DNA from: Weeksellaceae bacterium
GTDB lineage: Bacteria; Bacteroidota; Bacteroidia; Flavobacteriales; Weeksellaceae
Direction of reading: 5' to 3'
Assembly (NCBI GenBank): GCA_022701475.1
Contig: JAKOOI010000432.1
Span: 1-9,416, forward strand
DNA length: 9,416 bases
This document shows, piece after piece, positions 1 through 5,115 of the stretch (within the stretch, counting starts at the first letter, position 1; the number at the start of each line of letters is the position of its first letter). The notes under the pieces are model-generated. The model worked only from the letters and a program-made list of their open reading frames with translations. It made no database searches and had not been told where the DNA came from. Made by a program: the position numbers and the translations under genes.

Positions 1-149
1 GATTTTTCCGCTGAAAGCCTTGCCGTACTGCACTAATAAAATGAGCGGTTAACGTGCCTGCTTCGCTCTCCATTGCAGCATCTGACTATCACTATTCACT
101 TGCGGAGCAGGGTGTACCGCTGATTCCCGATATTATTTTACCTATTTAA
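1..149 (+). pseudogene. 3' end of a plus-strand gene, possibly S41-peptidase-like, apparently frameshifted
   Basis: The last 34 codons before the TAA at 147-149 read as a convincing protein tail in frame 3 (from about 45), ending VPLIPDIILPI. Codon use matches the neighbouring genes, and a terminator begins 12 bases after the stop. Upstream, frame 3 is broken by TGA at 42-44 and 12-14, while frame 2 is open (FPLKALPYCTNKMSG) until a TAA at 50-52. A single +1 shift near 50 would join the two. The hydrophobic stretch and the terminal 'PDI' motif recall the C-termini of tail-specific (S41) peptidases. That assignment is recognition only. The frameshift could be real decay or a sequence error. 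Alternatively, the upstream gene could end in frame 1 at 36, which would leave the later reading unexplained. Confidence 0.35.
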
Positions 150-160
150 ATTTTTCAGAT

Positions 161-191
161 AAACCGCTCCGGGAGAACACCGGAGCGGTTT
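161..191 (+). terminator. Rho-independent terminator, 11-bp perfect stem
   Basis: AAACCGCTCCG (161-171) pairs perfectly with CGGAGCGGTTT (181-191) around a 9-base loop. TTGTCTTTTT follows on the plus strand, a good U-tract for the gene ending at 149. On the minus strand the tail is poorer (AAAAATTTAAATA), but the hairpin may also stop the convergent HTH gene ending at 257. Confidence 0.85.
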
Positions 192-198
192 TGTCTTT

Positions 199-246
199 TT
201 CCTGCAGTCTGAGAAGTTTCAGCAGACAGGTTATTTTCTGCAGGAA
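199..246. repeat. 9-bp inverted repeat downstream of the HTH gene
   Basis: TTCCTGCAG (199-207) is perfectly complementary to CTGCAGGAA (238-246), and an inner TCTG/CAGA pair sits at 208-211 and 222-225. It lies between the plus-strand terminator and the minus-strand HTH stop. Neither strand has a U-tract directly after it, so it is not a classical terminator. It may stabilise the 3' end of the minus-strand message. Confidence 0.4.
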
Positions 247-256
247 GATTCCGTAC

Positions 257-685
257 CTATTTACCTTTTTCTTTCAGCCACTTATACAGAGTGGTTTTCG
301 GAATGCCATACTGTTCGATCACCTGGTTTTTAGTGATTTTTCCTTTCGCTATGGAATCCAGGATAAAGCTGATGATTTCTTTTGTGTAAATATTTTTACG
401 GAATTGCGGCAGCCCGGACTTTTCAGGTTCAGGATTGCTGATGCTCTGTGCCGAGCGCGGTGAATAAATAATGAGGTGCTGACTGTAGATACGGAAAAAA
501 TCATATTCCAGCAGTTTGCTGAAACGCAGGATCACATCGGTATCAAGACTTTTGCTTCCGTACATCGTCAAAAGCTCCTTTTCGGTACATTTCATAACGC
601 TGCAGATCTTGTCTGAATCCATATTTTTTTCCTTCACCCTCTGCAATATCAGTTTTCCAATATGGATGTGCTTATAATTTTTCAT
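257..685 (-). CDS. Small protein with two helix-turn-helix segments (Chryseobacterium-type 'transposase-like' orphan)
   Basis: 142 residues with no signal peptide or membrane segment, so presumably cytoplasmic and DNA-binding. Residues about 8-65 form a helical, XRE-like region (KLILQRVKEK ... KICSVMKCTEKELL ... ILRFSKLLEYDFFRIYSQHL). Residues about 104-139 form a second HTH of the IS3 OrfA/Psq style (KNQVIEQYGIPKTTLYKWLKE). A charged, proline-containing linker (80-98, ending in the conserved-looking LPQFRKNIYTKEI) joins them. Many paralogues of this type occur in Chryseobacterium and relatives and are often labelled 'transposase', but no DDE catalytic domain follows and no insertion-sequence ends are evident. 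A regulatory role is an inference. The ATG at 685-683 has no Shine-Dalgarno sequence, and one arm of a 23-base inverted repeat overlaps it. The stop is TAG. Confidence 0.8.
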   Translation of the reverse strand: MKNYKHIHIGKLILQRVKEKNMDSDKICSVMKCTEKELLTMYGSKSLDTDVILRFSKLLEYDFFRIYSQHLIIYSPRSAQSISNPEPEKSGLPQFRKNIYTKEIISFILDSIAKGKITKNQVIEQYGIPKTTLYKWLKEKGK

Positions 686-960
686 GCAACAGGGGGGATT
701 TTTTCAGTGTTTTACGCTCTTTTACCCTGTCTTCAGGCACGCGGTCTTCTCCGGTGTTTGTACTGAAGCCTAGTTGTGACATGGGGTATATTTTATTTCA
801 TTCATTTGTAATGGGTTAAGCTGTGTTGTGTGCATTGTGTAAACTGTATTTTGATACAACGAATGTATATTTTTTTTTCCGAATGCAATACGATTATTTT
901 AATATATTATTGTTGTCTCGATATGCAAATCCGGGTATGTAAAAATGCCCCCTGTTTCAT
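684..960. repeat. Pair of 23-base imperfect inverted repeats 231 bases apart
   Basis: The sequence at 684-706 matches the reverse complement of 938-960 at 20 of 23 positions. The shared core is AACAGGGGG (688-696) against CCCCCTGTT (948-956), with matching ATG and poly-T flanks. The left arm includes two bases of the HTH gene start codon, so this gene's leader is repeated in inverted orientation near the end of the peptidase operon. No target duplication is seen outside the arms. Confidence 0.6.
860..888 (-). promoter_or_regulatory. Weak candidate promoter for the HTH gene
   Basis: Reading the minus strand, TTG (888-886) is followed after 18 bases by TACATTCG (867-860). This is one mismatch from the Bacteroidota -7 consensus TAnnTTTG, and the spacing is acceptable (usual 19). 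It would give a leader of about 165 bases before the ATG. The evidence is pattern only, in an AT-rich region where chance matches are likely. Confidence 0.25.
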
Positions 961-977
961 ACGGATGAGGGAAAAAT

Positions 978-1008
978 AAAACCGCTTCCGGAATCCGGAA
1001 ACGGTTTT
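978..1008 (-). terminator. Terminator of the C1 peptidase gene
   Basis: AAAACCG (978-984) pairs with CGGTTTT (1002-1008), and TTCCGG (986-991) with CCGGAA (995-1000). There is one C/A mismatch and an AAT loop. On the minus strand the hairpin is followed by TATTTTTCCC, a good U-tract 54 bases after the peptidase stop. It could also work on the plus strand (TTTTTA), but no plus-strand gene precedes it. Confidence 0.8.
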
Positions 1009-1061
1009 TAACAGATTAAAAATATCTAAAATTACCGTTGTAACGGCAACAATGATCAGAT

Positions 1062-2264
1062 TTACAAGCCGATGCTTTTCGTCGGTTTCAGCTGCTTCCT
1101 GATGTTTTTCGGCAGGGCATCCTGGTGAACGAGGATGGCGGTGGACTTATATTCCACATAAGGCCGGGTTACGTAAATATATCCGTTGAAATCGTTCGTT
1201 ACGCCCCAGGAATTTTTCACCATATAATATTCCTTGCCCGACTGGTCTTTTGCAAGCCCTACGATATGCATTCCGTGGTCATCGGTGGTAGACAGGTTGT
1301 TGAGGGCCTGCTGGCGCATCTCTTCGGTAATGGTTTTGTCTTTCTTCGGTTCAGTGAAAAAAGTTTCTTTATTATCCCTGGTGATCTGGTCCAGGTCCGT
1401 ATCCGGAACATAAGCCACTCCGTTCTTATAGGAAAAATAAGGTTCGGTAACATCGGTTGCCCAACCTACGGAATATCCTTTATTGACCGCATTGTCAATG
1501 ATGGCGGTAAGGTCTTTCATCGGCACATTCCAGTCGGCATCATGGCTCCAGTTGTCCGGAATCGGAACGACGAATTTCTGAAAGTACGGATAATCCTTAT
1601 AGGAAGACAGTTCCACATAATCGTCGGGATTGATGCCTACCACTTCCTTAGCGAATGTTTTCGGGGTATAGGATTTTCCTTCATAAGTAAAATTGGAAGG
1701 AACTTTTCCTAAGTACCGGTCCAGGATAGCATCTACGGAAGACATCCAGTTGCCCGAAAGTTTTCCTTTTGATCCTGCCTGAACGAGGCTGTCAAGTACC
1801 GGTTTCAGTTTTCCCTGCATTTCAGAGAAATTGTTGAGGGTCTGCCCCTGCTGCAATCCGGTATACGCCTCCTGCGGGACGGCTCCGTATTTTTTGTACA
1901 TATTGATCACATCGTGAAGTTCCCCGCCGTCGCCCCAGCTGATGGCACCGTTATTCAGGACATAGAGTTTCGCTTTATCGTGGTAGGAATTTCTTGCCGT
2001 AAAGATTTCTGCCAGGTCAACCGGCTTTTTTCCCATCCGCTGCATTTCGGATTCAAGAAAGGAATTGCCGGAATAGCTCCAGCAGGTCCCGGAAGAACCC
2101 TGGTTTTTTACCGCAGTGGCGCCCACATCCTTCAGGGTCGTAAACCGGAAATTGGCATTCTGGGATTGGTTGTTCTTGATTTTGTTGATTAAATCATCCT
2201 GTGCAAACATCATACTTCCTGCAGACAAAACAAAAAGTAATGATGCGAATCGGGTATTCTTCAT
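1062..2264 (-). CDS. Exported papain-like cysteine peptidase (C1B, aminopeptidase C / bleomycin hydrolase type)
   Basis: 400 residues. A Sec signal peptide covers residues 1-21 (cleavage probably after MMFA, before Gln22; no lipobox), so the enzyme acts in the periplasm or outside the cell, whereas classical PepC and bleomycin hydrolase are cytosolic. The papain-fold active site is complete: oxyanion Gln55 and nucleophile Cys61 in NQGSSGTCW, His333 in DHGMHIVG, and Asn351 in KNSWG. Between Cys and His lies the long helical insertion usual for the C1B branch. The total is slightly shorter than PepC (about 440-450). It is probably a peptidase clearing short peptides, possibly an aminopeptidase; the C-terminal arm that blocks the cleft in PepC cannot be judged, as the protein continues about 20 residues past the last predicted strand. 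It is monocistronic, with its own terminator at 978-1008 and a long non-coding region upstream. No clear promoter or Shine-Dalgarno sequence is seen. Confidence 0.9.
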   Translation of the reverse strand: MKNTRFASLLFVLSAGSMMFAQDDLINKIKNNQSQNANFRFTTLKDVGATAVKNQGSSGTCWSYSGNSFLESEMQRMGKKPVDLAEIFTARNSYHDKAKLYVLNNGAISWGDGGELHDVINMYKKYGAVPQEAYTGLQQGQTLNNFSEMQGKLKPVLDSLVQAGSKGKLSGNWMSSVDAILDRYLGKVPSNFTYEGKSYTPKTFAKEVVGINPDDYVELSSYKDYPYFQKFVVPIPDNWSHDADWNVPMKDLTAIIDNAVNKGYSVGWATDVTEPYFSYKNGVAYVPDTDLDQITRDNKETFFTEPKKDKTITEEMRQQALNNLSTTDDHGMHIVGLAKDQSGKEYYMVKNSWGVTNDFNGYIYVTRPYVEYKSTAILVHQDALPKNIRKQLKPTKSIGL

Positions 2265-2450
2265 TACTGATAAAATTATTATATGAATAGTCGTCTGTAT
2301 TTGAGATTTGTTACAGGGCAGAAAGTTAAATGCTGTGGAAAACTTTTATGATAAGGCTGCATTGTCCCGGGCGCTTTATTACCAGCGGGATTATAGGGGA
2401 TCTCTGTGAGATATCATGGTCTGTACTGGCAGGTTTGATCATTTTAACGG

Positions 2451-2484
2451 TCGATTTTCCGGCATATGAATGTTGGAAAATCGA
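2451..2484. repeat. 34-base near-palindromic hairpin
   Basis: TCGATTTTCCGGCAT (2451-2465) pairs with ATGTTGGAAAATCGA (2470-2484) around a four-base ATGA loop. That gives 15 pairs including two G-U. The outer 10 pairs are perfect. There is no U-tract on the plus strand, so it is unlikely to be a terminator there. Possible roles are a protein-binding palindrome or a mobile palindromic repeat. Confidence 0.6.
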
Positions 2485-2529
2485 AGACGCGAGAGGTTTT
2501 GAATGTTTTGTAGGGTATAAGGCGCAATG

Positions 2530-2548
2530 ATTTTATCGGAGATAAAAT
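2530..2548. repeat. Short perfect hairpin
   Basis: ATTTTATC (2530-2537), loop GGA, then GATAAAAT (2541-2548): eight perfect AT-rich pairs. TTT follows on the plus strand and TGCGCC on the minus strand. Too weak for a confident terminator. Confidence 0.4.
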
Positions 2549-2625
2549 TTTGGAACGCAGATTAGCATAACGGGAAATGCATTGTAAATCCGCCGGCATG
2601 ATTCAGCAGCATGGAATATGCGCTC

Positions 2626-2652
2626 GCAGATTGTGCAGATTGCGCAGATTCT
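2626..2652. repeat. Three tandem copies of a 9-base unit GCAGATTNN
   Basis: GCAGATTGT, GCAGATTGC and GCAGATTCT occur in direct succession. Similar 'cagatt' intergenic repeats are familiar from Chryseobacterium genomes. An isolated copy of the core is at about 2557 (CGCAGATTAG). Confidence 0.55.
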
Positions 2653-2894
2653 TAGTTGTTTCTATTCTGAATAATAAATACTGTATTTAAGAATCATTTA
2701 TTTAAATTGAAAAGGCTGTGGGATTCAGCGGCATTAAAATCTGACTTTTTCAGATTCCCTGCGTCTTATACCACGTGTTTTTTTCGTATTCTTCGCAACT
2801 TTGCGAACTTCCAACATCATCAGAAGCTTCCGGCATCCCATTTCCTTCTTACTGCTGGTTAATCCGGTTTTTACTTCGCGCTCACGTTAATATA

Positions 2895-3037
2895 CGCTCA
2901 TCCGCCCTAGCCCGGATCGCAGCGGTTACCCCACAGCGGGGCTGGAGGGTTGGGGAGAAGGGGTTTGGTGTTGGAGAGGATTGGAGCGGGTTGGCGCGAG
3001 GAGTATGAGCGGAGAGCCGGAAAAAGCTCCTGAAAAA
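2895..3037. repeat. GC-rich structured intergenic element with G-quadruplex motif (possible ncRNA or dispersed repeat)
   Basis: This island is strikingly G-rich on the plus strand inside AT-rich DNA. Its ends pair: CGCTCAT (2895-2901) with ATGAGCG (3005-3011), and alternatively CCGC (2902-2905) with GCGG (3009-3012). Inside lie CCCTAGCCCGGAT (2905-2917), a CCCC-ACAGC-GGGG hairpin (2929-2941) and four G-runs (2938-2963). The 3' flank AGCCGGAAAAAGCTCCTGAAAAA closes it. The CCCTAGCCC...AGCGG...AGCTCCTGAAA arrangement resembles a dispersed intergenic element that I recall from many Flavobacteriia genomes, which may correspond to a described RNA motif such as Flavo-1. I cannot verify that here. 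Strand of activity is unknown. Confidence 0.5.
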
Positions 3038-3100
3038 ACGGACCGTTGCCCCGGTTATTCCCTGAATTGTTTTTATTTTAGAAAAAAATCCATTCTCTTT

Positions 3101-3128
3101 CCAACCTTTTGAAAAAAAATTGCATCTA
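3101..3128 (+). promoter_or_regulatory. Candidate ECF-type (autoregulatory) promoter of the sigma gene
   Basis: CCAACCTTTT (3101-3110) carries the AAC core typical of ECF -35 elements. CATCTA (3123-3128) sits 16 bases after CAACC as a possible -10, about 20 bases before the start codon. A similar CAACC/CATCC pair precedes the vWA gene. No TAnnTTTG housekeeping promoter is visible nearby. Pattern-based inference. Confidence 0.35.
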
Positions 3129-3148
3129 TGCAGGTATAAAGCCAGACT

Positions 3149-3667
3149 ATGGAACAAGAGCTACTATTGCAATGCCAGCGGAACGACCGCAATGCCCAGC
3201 GGAAAGTCTATGAAAAGATGGCGGGGAAGCTGTATCCGGTTTGCAGGCGGTATCTGAAGAACGATGAGGACATCGAGGAAGCGCTGGCTGACAGTTTTTA
3301 TAAAATCTTCACGAAGATCGGCCAGCTTCAGAATCCTGATATTTTCGAGGCATGGGCCAGGAAGATTACGGTCAACGAATGCCTGCAGAAGCTGAGGGCG
3401 GGAAAAGAACTCCATATTTCCCTGGAAGAAACCGGGATGCAGGTGTCTGATCCGGTGCCGGAAAACGGTTCCTTTGAAAAAGACCTTCTCGGCCTGCTGA
3501 ATTTCCTGCCGGAAGGATGCCGGGCGATTTTCAATCTTTTTGCCATCGAAGGCTACCCGCATAAGGAAATTGCGGCGATGCTCTCCATCAGCGAAGGGAC
3601 ATCCAAATCGCAGCTTAATTTTGCCAGAAAAAAGCTTCAGGAACTTCTGGTTCACCAAAAAATATAA
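3149..3667 (+). CDS. ECF-subfamily RNA polymerase sigma factor
   Basis: 172 residues, a normal ECF length. Region 2 spans about residues 5-80, with core-binding and -10-recognition segments around RRYLKNDEDIEEALADSFYKIF and FEAWARKITVNECL. A short linker (85-110) leads to region 4 at about 112-168 (LPEGCRAIFNLFAIEGYPHKEIAAMLSISEGTSKSQLNFARKKLQELL), whose HTH reads the -35 element. There is no extra C-terminal domain. The ATG at 3149 is the only start that keeps region 2 intact. The next gene starts 10 bases after the stop and encodes a membrane protein with an anti-sigma-like N-terminus, the usual order for an ECF sigma factor and its cognate regulator. The factor is therefore probably held at the membrane and released by an envelope signal; that control is inferred from the arrangement. 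Confidence 0.93.
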   Translation: MEQELLLQCQRNDRNAQRKVYEKMAGKLYPVCRRYLKNDEDIEEALADSFYKIFTKIGQLQNPDIFEAWARKITVNECLQKLRAGKELHISLEETGMQVSDPVPENGSFEKDLLGLLNFLPEGCRAIFNLFAIEGYPHKEIAAMLSISEGTSKSQLNFARKKLQELLVHQKI

Positions 3668-3677
3668 ATGCTACACA

Positions 3678-4811
3678 ATGGAAAACAATCATGATATCGA
3701 TACAATGTTCAACAAGGCTTCACAGCATGAGGAGCCTGCCGGTTTTCCGGGATTTGAGAAGGTCTGGAATACAGTAGAGGAGAAGCTGGACCGGAAAAAG
3801 GAGAAGAAGAAAAAAATGATTCCTGCCTGGCTTCCTTACGGGATTGCGGCCAGCCTGCTGCTGGGTTACGGAATTTTCTTTTTCGGCGACAGGAAAGCCA
3901 CTGCCGGAAGCACGGAATCCGTTATTGCCCGTAGTATTGCAGCACCACAACAAGATAAGGGTCTTCCTGTTCCGGAACATATCCGCAAGCTGGACAGCAT
4001 GGTACAGTCGAATGTCCGGGCTCAAAAGGCCGTTGTACCTTCAGGAGCAATAGCTCAGCAGAGCGTCCGGAAACTGTATGATCCTGTATTGCCGTCGGCA
4101 GCTCACGAAGTCCACGCTCCGCAGATTCCGTTTCTGGAATCACCTGCCGCAGCAGAGGATAAGGCTGTGATGGATTCCGTAAAGCGGCAGCATATCGAGG
4201 AAGTGATCGTAATGGGAATCAGGAAAGAAAAAGCATCCTCTGCAAGTGCGGTTTCCGTAGCTTCATCATCACTATCATCGAAGAAGAAAGTTTCAGGACT
4301 GAATACAGTGGCCGATACTGCCGAAGCGGTATATCCGAGCGGTCCTGCGGCCTTCCGGAACGAAAACCGGGAACCTGAAATTTTAGCGTACAATAACAAC
4401 AAAGGACTCATGAATAATCTCACCGCTTCAGCCTCAGGCAATGGAAATAAACTGGCGGGCCGGGCCGAGATCAGGATCCGGGGAGCCGCTTCCGGGCTGA
4501 ACATCAGTTCCATCTCCGGGACTCCCGGTTCAGGAAAAGTGGATCTCTCCATTGGGTATAACAAATCTTCAGGCGGCGGCAATGATCCCGTTATTGTGAT
4601 TGACGGGATGATTACGGACATTGAGATTTTCAGGAAACTGGATCCTAAAAAAGTTGCTGCCGTTACGATACTCACCGCAGAGAAAGCAGTCCCTGTCTTC
4701 GGGAGCCGGGCCGCCAACGGAGTGATTGTGGTGGAAACCAAGGAGATTTCTAAAAAAGAAAAACGGAAGCTGAAAAAAATCCTTGAAGTCAACCAGCTTG
4801 AAAAGAAATAG
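3678..4811 (+). CDS. Membrane-anchored anti-sigma-like protein with a C-terminal SusC-type TonB plug domain
   Basis: 377 residues from the ATG at 3678. An upstream in-frame ATG at 3540 would overlap the sigma gene by over 120 bases and adds non-family sequence. Residues 1-46 are cytoplasmic and charged, with the FEKVWNTVEEKLDRKK motif seen in Bacteroidota anti-sigma proteins. One membrane helix follows at about 48-69, after the positive stretch KKEKKKK, so the rest should be periplasmic. A low-complexity Ala/Ser-rich linker (75-250) contains the TonB-receptor-like motif IEEVIVMGIRKEK (173-185). Residues about 258-355 resemble a SusC/RagA plug: GRAEIRIRGAASG, VIVIDG (305-310) and AVPVFGSRAANGVIVVETK (337-355). 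The protein then ends with a Lys-rich tail: no beta-barrel is present. The likely role is to hold the upstream sigma factor and sense an outer-membrane or periplasmic partner through the plug. Function is inferred; the domains are read from sequence. Confidence 0.85.
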   Translation: MENNHDIDTMFNKASQHEEPAGFPGFEKVWNTVEEKLDRKKEKKKKMIPAWLPYGIAASLLLGYGIFFFGDRKATAGSTESVIARSIAAPQQDKGLPVPEHIRKLDSMVQSNVRAQKAVVPSGAIAQQSVRKLYDPVLPSAAHEVHAPQIPFLESPAAAEDKAVMDSVKRQHIEEVIVMGIRKEKASSASAVSVASSSLSSKKKVSGLNTVADTAEAVYPSGPAAFRNENREPEILAYNNNKGLMNNLTASASGNGNKLAGRAEIRIRGAASGLNISSISGTPGSGKVDLSIGYNKSSGGGNDPVIVIDGMITDIEIFRKLDPKKVAAVTILTAEKAVPVFGSRAANGVIVVETKEISKKEKRKLKKILEVNQLEKK

Positions 4812-4870
4812 CATTACCTTAATTACTTTACCATACCTGCTGAAACTAATACTCATTCATTATACATCCG

Positions 4871-4916
4871 GGAAAAAGATAAATTCCTCAGGGGATTTTC
4901 TTTTTCCTTTTTTACC
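4871..4916 (+). terminator. Long imperfect hairpin with U-tract after the sigma/plug operon
   Basis: GGAAAAAGA (4871-4879) pairs perfectly with TCTTTTTCC (4899-4907). The stem continues imperfectly to CC/GG next to a TCA loop (4888-4890). TTTTTTACC follows. The stem is AT-rich, so it is weaker than the other terminators here, but position and tail fit the 3' end of a sigma/plug transcript and separate it from the vWA operon. Confidence 0.5.
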
Positions 4917-5050
4917 TCTGCTCAGTCTTATCATTGTAAACAATGAACCATTGATAATGAACCTTATTTTTCTCTGAATTGATTAATTGAGTACAGGTTG
5001 GTCAGATTTCTCTTTTCCGGTGTCATCCTACTGTTTTATATAACCTGCTG

Positions 5051-5074
5051 CAACCATTCCCGAATTTTACATCC
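5051..5074 (+). promoter_or_regulatory. Candidate ECF-type promoter before the vWA-MuiA operon
   Basis: CAACC (5051-5055) followed after 14 bases by CATCC (5070-5074), then TTGTAGAGATA. The downstream half matches the region after the sigma-gene motif at 11 of 16 positions (5070-5085 against 3123-3138). The spacer is two bases shorter, which weakens the case. It would make the vWA-MuiA pair a target of the upstream sigma factor. Confidence 0.3.
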
Positions 5075-5115
5075 TTGTAGAGATATTTCACTAACCGATA
5101 CCTAACGAATACACC

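Larger units (their letters stand above)
686..1061. other. 376-base intergenic region between HTH gene and peptidase gene
   Basis: AT-rich and without a credible gene. It holds the inverted-repeat arms (684-706, 938-960), a weak candidate promoter for the HTH gene (860-888, minus) and the peptidase terminator (978-1008). Nothing else is recognised. Confidence 0.6.
2265..3148. other. 884-base non-coding region rich in hairpins and degenerate repeats
   Basis: It separates the divergently transcribed peptidase and sigma genes. In order it contains a 34-base near-palindrome (2451-2484), an 8-bp hairpin (2530-2548), a three-copy 9-base tandem repeat (2626-2652), an AT-rich stretch with a GATTCTTA/TAAGAATC pair (2647-2654, 2688-2695), the GC-rich structured element (2895-3037) and a candidate ECF promoter (3101-3128). 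The few open frames here lack protein-like composition, and one is simply the GC-rich element read through. Confidence 0.65.
4812..5115. other. 304-base intergenic region between plug-domain gene and vWA gene
   Basis: It contains a probable terminator (4871-4916), a short degenerate repeat (AATGAACC at 4942-4949 and 4956-4963, with ATTGT-AA-ACAAT at 4933-4944) and a candidate ECF promoter (5051-5074). No housekeeping TAnnTTTG promoter and no plausible gene are seen. Confidence 0.55.

Noticed and set aside
257..685. Insertion sequence around the HTH gene
   Set aside because: There is no catalytic transposase, the inverted repeats lie on one side only and do not flank the gene, and no target duplication is visible.
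1125..1712. Plus-strand open frame (195 codons) inside the C1 peptidase gene
   Set aside because: It lies opposite a gene with an intact catalytic site; composition is not protein-like and nothing supports expression.
2330..2530. 66-codon plus-strand open frame in the non-coding region
   Set aside because: No recognisable motif, no promoter, and it contains the 34-base palindrome; probably chance.
2626..2652. Short tandem repeat considered as a CRISPR or plasmid iteron
   Set aside because: Units are nine bases with no spacers, only three copies, and no replication or Cas gene nearby.
2775..3157. Overlapping short open frames on both strands across the GC-rich element
   Set aside because: Both simply read through the G-rich repeat, giving Pro/Thr- or Gly-rich peptides; the structured repeat explains the open frames better.
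3540..3677. Upstream in-frame start that would extend the plug-domain protein by 46 residues
   Set aside because: It would overlap the sigma gene by 128 bases and add Arg/Lys/Ser-rich sequence that is merely another frame of sigma region 4.
4103..4792. Long minus-strand open frame (229 codons) opposite the plug-domain gene
   Set aside because: It is the antisense shadow of a gene with clear domains; its translation is Ser/Phe-rich with no recognisable motif.
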